The notes: generated from the letters alone by a model not told the origin. A stretch of DNA of 7,407 bases from Pseudorhodobacter antarcticus (GCA_945897655.1 CAMDHB010000170.1:1-7407); one strand, 5' to 3'. Positions 1 to 6,430 are shown, numbered from the stretch's first letter. Made by a program: numbers and translations.

Positions 1-854
1 CCCGCGCCGCCCTGCCCTTTGCCTTTGCCACCGCCGCCATGACCGTGGTCGTGCTGGCCGGCGGCATCGACCTGTCGGTCGCCTCGATGATGGCCGTCGC
101 CTCAGTGACTGGCGCAAGGTTGATGGAGGGTGCAACGGAAACGCAGTCCATCGGGATCGTCGCCTTCGTTCTGCTCGTGGGCCTTGCGATGGGTGCCCTG
201 AACGGCGCGCTGATCGTGCTGACCAAGGTGCCAGACATCGTCGTTACCCTGTCCATGCTGTTCGTCTGGGAAGGCGTCGCCCTTCTGATCCTGCAGGGCC
301 CCGAAGGCGCCTGTGCCCAATGGCTGACCGACCTCATCCGCGGTGGCCTGACCCTTCCCCTGATCCCGGATGCCTGGACCCAATGGCTGCCCAAGGCCGC
401 CGTTCTGATCATCGTGGTGGTGGCCGTAGTCTGGGTCCCCATCCGCCGCTCCAAACTCGGCCTCTCCATCTATGCTATCGGGTCCGATCCCTTGGCCGCT
501 TACCGCTCTGGCGTGCCCCTTGGCCGTACCCGCATCGCCGCCTATGCCATCGCAGGGCTTTTCGCGGCCTGCGGCGGCCTGTCCCTGACCATGAACACCG
601 GGATTGGCGAGCCTATCCCCGGCCCCTACCTCATGGCCTCGGTCGCCGCTGTGGTCCTGGGCGGTGTCGCGCTGACCGGCGGCAAAGGCGGTATCATCGG
701 CCCGATCCTGGCCGTGTTCATCCTGCGCCTTGTGCGGCTGGACCTGACGCTGATGTCGGTTGACCCCAATGTCACCACCATCGTCGAAGGCACGATCATG
801 GTGGTCGTGGTCATGTTCGGCGGAATTCTGGCCCTGAGGGGACGCAAGCGATGA
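1..854 (+). CDS. CUT2 sugar ABC transporter permease (RbsC-like), 5' partial
   Basis: Inner-membrane permease subunit of a CUT2-class (ribose/xylose/rhamnose type) ABC importer. The frame is open from base 3 to the TGA at 852-854. The ATG at 39 is internal, because the codons before it already encode a membrane segment (RAALPFAFATAAM) leading into the family signature LAGGIDLSVAS, which intact members carry after one or two earlier helices. The true start is therefore upstream of the window. Several hydrophobic segments follow. The typical cytoplasmic-loop pattern is visible (RRSKLGLSIYAIGSDPLAA, then SGV), as is the late glycine-rich motif VVLGGVALTGGKGG. The C-terminus ends in a basic tail (RGRKR). 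It overlaps the next permease by ATGA, so the two probably form a heterodimeric channel. The substrate cannot be assigned. The family call is firm. Confidence 0.93.
   Translation, partial: RAALPFAFATAAMTVVVLAGGIDLSVASMMAVASVTGARLMEGATETQSIGIVAFVLLVGLAMGALNGALIVLTKVPDIVVTLSMLFVWEGVALLILQGPEGACAQWLTDLIRGGLTLPLIPDAWTQWLPKAAVLIIVVVAVVWVPIRRSKLGLSIYAIGSDPLAAYRSGVPLGRTRIAAYAIAGLFAACGGLSLTMNTGIGEPIPGPYLMASVAAVVLGGVALTGGKGGIIGPILAVFILRLVRLDLTLMSVDPNVTTIVEGTIMVVVVMFGGILALRGRKR
836..842 (+). promoter_or_regulatory. Shine-Dalgarno site for second permease
   Basis: GAGGGGA lies inside the end of the first permease gene, 8 bases before the ATG at 851. It supports that start and translational coupling through the ATGA overlap. 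Confidence 0.6.
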
Positions 855-1810
855 CCAACGGACCCTCCCGCCTGTCACGGCTGATCGCCGACAACCCGCT
901 GATCCCGCTGACCGTTTTGCTGATCCTGCTGATCGTGGTGCTGGAATTCCTGCGCCCCGGCATCGTCAACGAACGCTGGATCGGCAACACGATCAAATTC
1001 GCCATCCCCCTCGCCATGCTGGCCGCCTGCCAGACCCTGACCATGCTGACCGGCGGCATTGACCTCTCTGCCGGGGTCGCCGCCACCGTGGTCGCCTTCG
1101 TCATGGCAACCCAAGTCCCCATCCTCGGCGTCCCCCTCGCCATCCTCGTCTCGCTCATCCCCGCCATCATGATGGGCCTGCTCAATGGTTTCGGCGTCGC
1201 CATCTGCCGGGTACACCCCCTGATCATGACCCTTGGCACCGGCCTCATCGCCACCGGCTGCCTTCAGGTCTACCAGCGCTTCGTCATCGCCAGCGGCTCG
1301 GTCGTGCCCGACAGCCTCGCCTGGCTGGGCACCGGGCGGACCTGGGGGATGCCCAACTCCCTCCTCCTCTTCATCCCCTTCGCCGCCATCATCCTCTTCA
1401 GCCAACGCCGCACCGGCTTTGGCCGCCTGCTCTATGCGCTGGGCTCGAACGAGGGTGCCGCCCGCCTCAGCGGTGTGCGGGCCTGGCAGGTTTACTTCAC
1501 CCTCTATGCCCTCAGCGGCGTCATCGCCGGCATCACGGGCCTGCTGTACGTCGGCCTGATCAAGGCCCCCTCGCTGTCGCTGGTCAACCCGATGCTGCTG
1601 CCGTCCGTGGCCGCAGCAGTCGTCGGCGGCACCTCCATCTTCGGCGGGCGCGGCGGCTATGGCGGCACGATCCTGGGGGCGCTGATCCTGACCGTCCTTG
1701 GCACCCTGCTGACCTTGGTGCAAATGCCCGAAGGCGCGCGCGGCGTGTTTTTCGGCGCAATCATTCTGGCCGTTACCGCCATCTACATGCGGCTGACCAA
1801 TCAAACCTGA
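851..1810 (+). CDS. CUT2 sugar ABC transporter permease (RbsC-like), second subunit
   Basis: Second membrane subunit of the same ABC importer, 319 residues, the usual length for RbsC-type permeases. The start at 851 is set by the ATGA overlap with the preceding gene and a good Shine-Dalgarno site. A short cytoplasmic N-terminus (MTNGPSRLSRLIADNP) precedes a first strongly hydrophobic helix (about residues 17-35). The family signature MLTGGIDLSAGV follows at about residues 65-76, and later come the conserved loop FGRLLYALGSNEGAARLSGV and the glycine-rich VVGGTSIFGGRGGYGG. About eight to ten membrane segments are expected. Paired divergent permeases in one operon are typical of rhamnose- or autoinducer-2-type CUT2 systems, but nothing here fixes the sugar. 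Codon third positions are markedly C-rich, as in the genes that follow. Confidence 0.95.
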   Translation: MTNGPSRLSRLIADNPLIPLTVLLILLIVVLEFLRPGIVNERWIGNTIKFAIPLAMLAACQTLTMLTGGIDLSAGVAATVVAFVMATQVPILGVPLAILVSLIPAIMMGLLNGFGVAICRVHPLIMTLGTGLIATGCLQVYQRFVIASGSVVPDSLAWLGTGRTWGMPNSLLLFIPFAAIILFSQRRTGFGRLLYALGSNEGAARLSGVRAWQVYFTLYALSGVIAGITGLLYVGLIKAPSLSLVNPMLLPSVAAAVVGGTSIFGGRGGYGGTILGALILTVLGTLLTLVQMPEGARGVFFGAIILAVTAIYMRLTNQT

Positions 1811-1811
1811 C

Positions 1812-1817
1812 AGGGGA
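1812..1817 (+). promoter_or_regulatory. Shine-Dalgarno site for first Gfo/Idh/MocA gene
   Basis: AGGGGA sits directly after the permease stop codon and 5 bases before the ATG at 1823. It fixes the start of the next gene and leaves no room for a separate promoter, which supports one operon. Confidence 0.6.
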
Positions 1818-1822
1818 ACACA

Positions 1823-2896
1823 ATGGCACCTTTGCGCGTTGTCGGAATCAGTTTTGACCATATGCACATGGGCGATCTGCTGCGTCTGGTCCATGACCAT
1901 CCGGGGGCCGAGATTGCGGGCATCTTCGACCCCGACCCCGCCAAGATGGCCGGGGCCGTAGCGAATTTCGCCATTCCAGCGGACAGGGTTTTCACCGATT
2001 TCGACGCCTGCATGGGCGTGAAACCCGACCTTGCCATCCTCTGCGCCGCCACCGCCGACCATGCCGCCTATACCGAACGGCTGGCGGCCTGCGGCGTGCA
2101 TGTGTTCGTCGAAAAGCCCTTCGCCGCCTCCATCGCCGATGCCCGCCGCATGGTCGCCGCCGTCGCCCCCACCGGCAAACTGCTGGCCATCAACTGGCCC
2201 TTGGCTTGGGTCCCCTCCCACGTCACCGCCAAACGGCTGATCGATCAGGGCATGATCGGCCGCCTGAACGAAGTGCATTTCTACGACGGCAACCGTGGCC
2301 CCCTTTACCACCTGGCCGACAAGGTCGCCGTGACACCTGAGGAGGTGGAGCGTCAGAAGCCCAATTCCTGGTGGTACAAACGCGCCTCAGGCGGCGGCAG
2401 CCTGCTCGACTATTTGGGCTACGGCGCGACCCTTGGCACCTGGTACATGGATGGTGAGGCACCAATCGAGGTGACCTGCACCGTCGATCAGACCAAGGGG
2501 ATCGAGGTTGACCAACACTCCATCACCGTCTGCCGCTATGCCCGTGGCCTCAGCCGCATGGAAACCCGCTGGGGCACCTTTACGGACCCTTGGGTGATCC
2601 AGCCCCAACCCAAATGCGGTTTTGTCTTTGTAGGCTCCGAAGGCACCATCGCCTCCGAAGACTACGCCCCCCATGTCACCGTCCAGACCCGCGCCCGGCC
2701 CGAACCCCACACCATCCCGGCGGATACCCTGCCGCCCGGCAAACGCAACGCCATCGAATACGTCATCGCCTGCATCACCGAAAACCGCCCCATCGAAGGC
2801 CCCCTTGACCCCGCCCTTTGCCTGACCGCCCAGCGCATCGTCGACACTGCCGCTCTCTCCGCCGCCCAGAAGCGCACGCTGGAACTGGTGCCATGA
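1823..2896 (+). CDS. Gfo/Idh/MocA family protein (atypical subfamily)
   Basis: Predicted NAD(P)-dependent oxidoreductase of the Gfo/Idh/MocA family, 357 residues, cytoplasmic, probably acting on the imported sugar or a derivative. Seen in the sequence: an N-terminal Rossmann-like half with the acidic end of strand 2 (IFDPDPAKM), strand 4 (PDLAILCAATADH) and the family lysine motif VEKPF at residues 96-100. Next comes the C-terminal sheet domain with GGGSLLDYLGYG at about 190-201. Two points are unusual. The dinucleotide loop reads GISFDHMHMG (residues 8-17) instead of GxGxxG. The usual GGGxLxDxGxHxxD motif ends in GYG without the expected histidine. The gene begins 12 bases after the permease stop and overlaps the next gene by ATGA. 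Family membership is secure; the reaction is not known, and loss of classical dehydrogenase chemistry is possible. Confidence 0.88.
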   Translation: MAPLRVVGISFDHMHMGDLLRLVHDHPGAEIAGIFDPDPAKMAGAVANFAIPADRVFTDFDACMGVKPDLAILCAATADHAAYTERLAACGVHVFVEKPFAASIADARRMVAAVAPTGKLLAINWPLAWVPSHVTAKRLIDQGMIGRLNEVHFYDGNRGPLYHLADKVAVTPEEVERQKPNSWWYKRASGGGSLLDYLGYGATLGTWYMDGEAPIEVTCTVDQTKGIEVDQHSITVCRYARGLSRMETRWGTFTDPWVIQPQPKCGFVFVGSEGTIASEDYAPHVTVQTRARPEPHTIPADTLPPGKRNAIEYVIACITENRPIEGPLDPALCLTAQRIVDTAALSAAQKRTLELVP

Positions 2897-4005
2897 CGGA
2901 CACCCCCGACCAGGACGCCTATTCCTTGAAATCCGCTGCGGCCCAGCAGATCGCCGCCCCCGATCTGCCTTACCTGCCCCCCAAACCCCGCCATTACCAC
3001 CCCCGCATCGCCCTGATCGGCGCAGGCGGCATCGCCCCCGCCCACCTGCTGGCCTACCGCGATGCCGGATATGAGGTCGCCGCCATCTGCAATCGCACCC
3101 TTGGCAAGGCCGAGGCCCTGAAGGCCCAATACGCCCCCCAAGCCCACGCCACCACCGACTACGCGTCCATCCTGTCCGACCCCTCCATCGACGTGCTGGA
3201 CATCACCCCCCACCCCGCCGACCGCCTGCCCCTGATCGAGGCGGCCCTCAAGGCGGGCAAACACGTCCTGTCGCAAAAGCCCTTCGTCCTTGACCTTGAC
3301 GCTGGCGAATCCCTCGTCGCCCTCGCCCGCGACAAGGGCGTCAAACTGGCCGTCAACCAGAACGGCCGCTGGTCCCCCCACATGGCCTGGATGCGCGCTG
3401 CCGTCCGGGCCGGGCTCTTGGGCGATGTCCAATCCGTTCAGGTCGCCATCCACTGGAACCACGGCTGGGTCGCCGGAACCCCGTTCGACGCCCTGCCAGA
3501 CCTGATTCTGGGCGACTTCGGCGTCCACTGGTTCGATTTCGTGGCCAGCCTGACCGGCACCCGCGCCGAATCGGTCTTTGCCACCGCCGCCCATGCCCCC
3601 GGTCAGGCCGCCAAGGCCCCCCTGATGGCCCAAACCCTGATCCGCCTGACCAACGGCCAGGCCAGCCTTTCCTTCAACGGCGCTTCCCCCTTCGGCCCCA
3701 GCGACAAAACCCACATCGCAGGCACCCTTGGCAGCCTTGAATCCCAAGGCCCCGACTTGGGCCAGCAAACCGTCACCCTGACCACCGCCGCAGGCCGCGC
3801 CACGCCCACCCTGACCGGCCAATGGTTCAACGATGGCTTCCGTGGCGCGATGGGCGCGCTCTTGGTCGCCATTGAAGATGACACCGAACCCGAAAACGGT
3901 GCCGCCGAAAACCTCCACAGCCTCGCCCTATGCTTTGCCGCCATCGCCTCCCGCCGCACGGGCCGTGAGGTTGCCGTGGGCTCCGTCAGAAAGATCGACC
4001 TCTGA
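2893..4005 (+). CDS. Gfo/Idh/MocA family oxidoreductase
   Basis: Predicted NAD(P)-dependent sugar or polyol dehydrogenase of the Gfo/Idh/MocA family, 370 residues. The frame is open from further upstream, but the ATG at 2893, overlapping the previous stop as ATGA, is the natural start; the ribosome site is weak, so translation is probably coupled. A 37-residue leader precedes the Rossmann fold, whose loop is the classical IGAGGIAPAH (residues 42-51). Strand 2 ends CNRTLGKAE. The EKP motif appears as SQKPF (127-131), keeping K129. The substrate-domain motif GDFGVHWFD (207-215) retains H212 and D215, so this copy looks catalytically complete, unlike its neighbours on either side. A second domain of about 155 residues follows. 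It is likely an enzyme of the same sugar pathway as the transporter. The exact substrate is not assignable. Confidence 0.9.
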   Translation: MTDTPDQDAYSLKSAAAQQIAAPDLPYLPPKPRHYHPRIALIGAGGIAPAHLLAYRDAGYEVAAICNRTLGKAEALKAQYAPQAHATTDYASILSDPSIDVLDITPHPADRLPLIEAALKAGKHVLSQKPFVLDLDAGESLVALARDKGVKLAVNQNGRWSPHMAWMRAAVRAGLLGDVQSVQVAIHWNHGWVAGTPFDALPDLILGDFGVHWFDFVASLTGTRAESVFATAAHAPGQAAKAPLMAQTLIRLTNGQASLSFNGASPFGPSDKTHIAGTLGSLESQGPDLGQQTVTLTTAAGRATPTLTGQWFNDGFRGAMGALLVAIEDDTEPENGAAENLHSLALCFAAIASRRTGREVAVGSVRKIDL

Positions 4006-4680
4006 TCCGCGCCCTTGTCGTGGGCCTTGGCACCATGGGCCAAATCCACGCCCTTGCCCTGCACAACAACCCCGGCGCACAGATCATCGGTCGGATCAAC
4101 CGCTCCCCCCGCGACCTGCACCCCGACCTGGTCGTCATCGCCACCCAATCCGACAGCCACGCCATTCGCGCCAAGCGGGCGGGCGCCCATGTCTTTGTCG
4201 AAAAACCCCTTGCCACCACCGTCGCCGATGCCGAACGGGTCGTGGCCACGGCCCACGCCACCACCCCTCGTGGATCCGCCTGATCGGCGAGGCGCGCGAC
4301 CTTGGGCCCCCTACGTCTTCCGCATGAACCTGAACCAGCAATCCCAGGGCGCCCAGTGGGCCACCCACAAGGCGCTGATGCAAAACACCTCGCCCGTGGT
4401 CGATTGCGGCGTGCATTATGTCGATGTGATGTGCGAGATCAGAGACGCCACGCCCACCCGCATTGGCACCATCCTCGTCCACCGCCCCACCGGCGACACC
4501 CGGATCGACCTGGCCAATGAACCCGACCATCAGGCCCTTTGCGACGCCGAACAGACCCATGTCCTGCACGCAATCAGGGCCGACCTTGACCTGACCCGCC
4601 CCATGCAGGACGCCGTCCAATCCCTGTGGATCTGCCTTGCCGCCGACGAAAGCATCCGTACCGGCAGATCGGTCTCCCGG
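4002..4680 (+). pseudogene. Decayed Gfo/Idh/MocA oxidoreductase gene
   Basis: Remnant of a third Gfo/Idh/MocA gene in three successive frames. Frame A (4002-4261) encodes LIRALVVGLGTMGQIHA, an intact GxGxxG loop, then VVIAT and HVFVEKPLATT. Frame B (4262-4311) encodes HPSWIRLIGEARDLGPP. Frame C (from 4312) encodes YVFRMNLNQQSQGAQW, VDCGVHYVD, then DHQALCDAEQTHVLHAIRAD and a typical C-terminal LAADESIRTGRSV. The expected start is CTG at 4002 (CTGA over the upstream stop). A later GTG at 4020 would delete the first beta strand. Compared with the two intact paralogues in this window, about 22 residues are missing between NRSP and PDLVVIAT, and about 70 are missing after VDCGVHYVD. Frame C runs on to a stop at 4774-4776, but the residues past 4680 no longer look like the family. 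The protein cannot be functional as one chain. Confidence 0.85.
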
Positions 4681-4799
4681 CCGATGACCGCATCATTTGG
4701 ATTGAAGGTCAGGTTGAGGTCCGCGGTCCCGTGCCTGTGGGGATCATCGGCATCTTGCAGGGCCAGTCCGCCCTAACTGAATGGTGGAAGGACGACTGA
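4674..4799 (+). pseudogene. Unrecognised C-terminal gene fragment
   Basis: A 41-residue open stretch plus TGA, with no usable start of its own and in a different frame from the last part of the decayed oxidoreductase. It reads LPADDRIIWIEGQVEV, then RGPVPVGIIGILQGQ, then SALTEWWKDD before the stop at 4797-4799. Alternating hydrophobic residues, a Gly/Pro-rich turn and a charged end make it look like real protein rather than a chance frame. It is best explained as the tail of another gene joined to the oxidoreductase remnant by a deletion or insertion. I do not recognise the family. It could still be a chance open frame. Confidence 0.3.
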
Positions 4800-4899
4800 G
4801 AACTCACCACTGAAAACGGATTCATTTGGTCTTCGGTTGTTCCTGAACAATCGACGACATAGCAAAGGCCGTCTAGCCCTGATCCCGCTTGGCTTAACA

Positions 4900-4929
4900 T
4901 TGACATTTGGCAGGTAACGGACATATGTG
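4900..4929 (+). promoter_or_regulatory. Putative sigma-70 promoter of the toxin-antitoxin operon
   Basis: A perfect -35 box TTGACA (4900-4905) is followed after 18 bases by TATGTG (4924-4929), a weak -10 match. The antitoxin ATG is 26 bases further on. The -10 region lies inside the GACATATG repeats, so a repressor bound there would block the polymerase, as expected for an autoregulated TA operon. The -35 is convincing; the -10 is less so. Confidence 0.5.
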
Positions 4930-4938
4930 TGACATATG
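4902..4938 (+). repeat. GACATATG direct repeats, likely antitoxin operator
   Basis: Two perfect copies of GACATATG lie at 4920-4927 and 4931-4938, 11 bases apart and so on nearly the same face of the helix. A third, imperfect copy (GACATTTG) at 4902-4909 overlaps the -35 box. The core CATATG is itself a palindrome. By analogy with Xre-type antitoxins that repress their own operon, these are candidate binding sites for the product of the next gene. That role is inferred from position. Confidence 0.5.
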
Positions 4939-4942
4939 CCTG

Positions 4943-4949
4943 AGGAGGG
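4943..4949 (+). promoter_or_regulatory. Strong Shine-Dalgarno site of the antitoxin
   Basis: GAGGAGG, only 6 bases before the ATG at 4956, is close to an ideal ribosome site and settles the start. The toxin gene has no comparable site, which favours antitoxin excess. Confidence 0.7.
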
Positions 4950-4955
4950 CGTCCC

Positions 4956-5369
4956 ATGCCGCAGCTACACCTGATCGAACAGCCCATCGTTCCAACGGTG
5001 CCGCATTTCACCTCGGCCGAGGTGCAAGCGATGCAGCGCGCCTTTGTTAATCTGGCAGAACGGTGGGACATCACCGATGAACAGGCAGCGGTCCTGATGG
5101 GCGATATCTCGGTGCGCACCTTTCGGCGCTGGAAGGTGGGTGATCTGGGCCGCGCAGGTGTGGATACCGCCGCCCGCCTGTCAAACCTGATGGGCATCCA
5201 CAAGGCGCTGCGCCTGCTGTTCAAGGAACCGGCCCGCGGCTACGCTTGGATCAAACGGGCCAATGATGCCTTTGGCGGGGCCGCGGCGCTGGAGGTCATG
5301 TTGGGGGGGAACCTGACCGACCTGATGCGTGTGCGCCGCTATCTCGATGCAATGCGCAGCCCGTGGTAA
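4956..5369 (+). CDS. Xre/MbcA/ParS-type antitoxin
   Basis: Antitoxin of an Xre-RES type II toxin-antitoxin module, 137 residues. It should bind and block the RES toxin encoded next and repress their shared promoter. The N-terminal part (about residues 18-75) is helical, with an Xre-like helix-turn-helix in which WDITDEQAAVLMGDISVRTF leads into RRWKVGDL. The C-terminal part (about 76-137) matches the toxin-binding MbcA/ParS/Xre domain: SNLMGIHKALRLLFKEP, then GYAWIKRANDAFGG and a closing LMRVRRYLDAM. The start is fixed by a near-ideal Shine-Dalgarno site. The stop lies 7 bases inside the toxin gene, so the pair is translationally coupled. Base composition is more balanced than in the upstream sugar genes, consistent with separate acquisition. 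The assignment rests on domain pattern and on the partner. Confidence 0.87.
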   Translation: MPQLHLIEQPIVPTVPHFTSAEVQAMQRAFVNLAERWDITDEQAAVLMGDISVRTFRRWKVGDLGRAGVDTAARLSNLMGIHKALRLLFKEPARGYAWIKRANDAFGGAAALEVMLGGNLTDLMRVRRYLDAMRSPW

Positions 5370-6073
5370 CAGCGCCATCTGACGCGCCCAGGATCCGGCT
5401 GACCTGGGACCGCTATCACCGGCTGATCAGTTCTGCCTATCCGCCGATTGATCTGTTCGAAGATATCGCTGACCCCGCCGATTGGCTGCTGATCGGCGCA
5501 GGCGAGGGCAAGACCAACCCGCGCCTTGCCCAGACCATCGGCAACCTTGATCTGGTGCCACCCGGTCGGCGGGTTGGCGGGCAGGGTGCGTCCTATGTCA
5601 TGGCCCCGTTCACCCATGTCACCCCCGACCATCAAGGGCGGTTTCACGATGGCAGTTTTGGCGCGTTCTACGCGGGCGAGAGTTTCGAGACCGCGTTGTT
5701 CGAGACAGTGCACCACACGCAGATATTCTGTGCCAGCACGTATGAACTGCCCGGCTGGATCGCCGACAAGCGCGAACTGGTGGGTCGCATCGACGCAACG
5801 CTGACCGACATTCGCGCGGGCTTCCCCGAACTTTTGGACCCCGATGACTATGGCACGTCCCAAGCTTTTGCGCGCAGTGCGAAGGCTGCCGGCTCAGACG
5901 GGATCGTCTATCCATCGGTGCGCAACCCGGGCGGAACCTGTTTCGCCGCATTCTACCCCGATGTCATGGCGCCACCGATCCAGGGACGTCACATCAGCTA
6001 TCACTGGAACGGCGCCCGGATTGACATGATCAAGGATCTCGCCGCGTCGGCAGTCTATGCGATTTCACCATAG
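5363..6073 (+). CDS. RES-domain toxin (NAD+-degrading family)
   Basis: Toxin of the Xre-RES pair, 236 residues. RES toxins characterised in other bacteria deplete cellular NAD+ by hydrolysis or phosphorolysis. The start is GTG at 5363, overlapping the antitoxin by 7 bases. The RES core begins with GRFHDGSFGAFYAGESFETA: R93, Y103 and, 11 residues later, E114 (ALFETVHH) match the conserved Arg-Tyr-Glu set. S185 in YPSVRNPGG supplies the serine, so all signature residues are present and the toxin looks active. About 90 residues precede R93, including WDRYHRLISSAYPPIDLFED. This makes it one of the longer RES proteins, in which the N-terminal part is helical and lies outside the minimal fold. The C-terminus (AAFYPDVMAPPIQGRHISYHW) is also family-like. 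No signal peptide is seen, so it acts in the cytoplasm. Confidence 0.88.
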   Translation: MVTAPSDAPRIRLTWDRYHRLISSAYPPIDLFEDIADPADWLLIGAGEGKTNPRLAQTIGNLDLVPPGRRVGGQGASYVMAPFTHVTPDHQGRFHDGSFGAFYAGESFETALFETVHHTQIFCASTYELPGWIADKRELVGRIDATLTDIRAGFPELLDPDDYGTSQAFARSAKAAGSDGIVYPSVRNPGGTCFAAFYPDVMAPPIQGRHISYHWNGARIDMIKDLAASAVYAISP

Positions 6074-6430
6074 GGCCATCTAATCGATCTGGGTCCCTTT
6101 GTCCTGGTTCGGTACCGACGGTTGGACAGAGCGCAACCTGACCAAGGTTCTGGCATGACGCGGTGCCCGCCTGTTTGCAGGGGCAGACCTGACGTTTATT
6201 GGGACGCGTCAATGCTGCCCCAGGTCAGCGAGGCGGCTCTACCGGGTAACTGATCCACCTGTACGATCATGGTCGGAGTGGATGTCATTCTCATCACTGC
6301 GAAACTTCGGCAGACCCGGTCCAAGGCCCCGGGAATCGATCCATCCAGACAACGGGGGGCCAATTGTATTGCGGGGCGATCTGGGGTGCCTTAGGACTAG
6401 GCACAACTGCAGCTTATGTGACTGGACTTG
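6074..6430. other. Intergenic gap with hairpins, no gene supported
   Basis: These 357 bases separate the toxin from the exonuclease-helicase gene. I find no convincing gene, tRNA or insertion-sequence end. It contains three small inverted repeats: AACCT/AGGTT at 6135-6149; TGCC..CCTG/CAGGGGCA at 6164-6185 with a two-base bulge; and the larger hairpin at 6181-6220 listed separately. None is followed by a clear T-run, so a Rho-independent terminator is not demonstrated. No strong promoter is visible before 6431. On the minus strand a 64-codon open stretch ends near 6197, but it shows no family features. Confidence 0.5.
6181..6220. repeat. Imperfect inverted repeat (hairpin)
   Basis: GGGCAGACCTGACG (6181-6194) pairs with CGTCAATGCTGCCC (6207-6220) over 11 of 14 positions: a 6-bp stem, a 3x3 internal loop and a 5-bp stem closed by 12 bases. 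It could end transcription from the toxin operon, be a regulator site, or be a recombination scar. The sequence does not decide between these. Confidence 0.4.

Larger units (their letters stand above)
4800..4955 (+). other. Non-coding leader before the toxin-antitoxin pair
   Basis: This is 156 bases, visibly less C-biased than the upstream operon. It holds an interrupted palindrome at 4837-4850 (TTGTTC, CT, GAACAA), the putative promoter and GACATATG repeats described separately, and the antitoxin ribosome site. No gene is seen here. Confidence 0.6.

Noticed and set aside
39..41. ATG at 39 as the true start of the first permease
   Set aside because: The codons before it continue a membrane helix in frame, and the LAGGIDLSVAS motif that follows is internal in intact family members.
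875..2311. Long minus-strand open frame (478 codons) opposite the second permease and the first oxidoreductase
   Set aside because: The product is rich in Gly, Asp, His and Gln with no domain pattern. It arises because C-ending codons on the + strand suppress stops in the opposite frame, and it spans two well-supported + strand genes.
2818..2892. Earlier start for the second oxidoreductase, adding 25 residues
   Set aside because: It would overlap the previous gene by about 80 bases and adds an Arg/His-rich non-family leader. The ATG at 2893 forms an ATGA overlap.
2662..3918. Minus-strand open frame (418 codons) opposite the second oxidoreductase
   Set aside because: Its composition is glycine-rich and low in complexity, with no motifs. 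The + strand frame has clear Rossmann and EKP-type motifs.
4015..4776. A single 253-residue + strand protein across the decayed oxidoreductase
   Set aside because: Its first 90 or so residues are a Pro/Ser-rich shadow of the real frame. Only the part after 4312 resembles the family, and the end after 4680 does not.
6108..6118. Possible tRNA T-arm (GGTTCGGTACC)
   Set aside because: The T-loop consensus is broken, and no acceptor stem, D-arm or anticodon arm can be paired around it.
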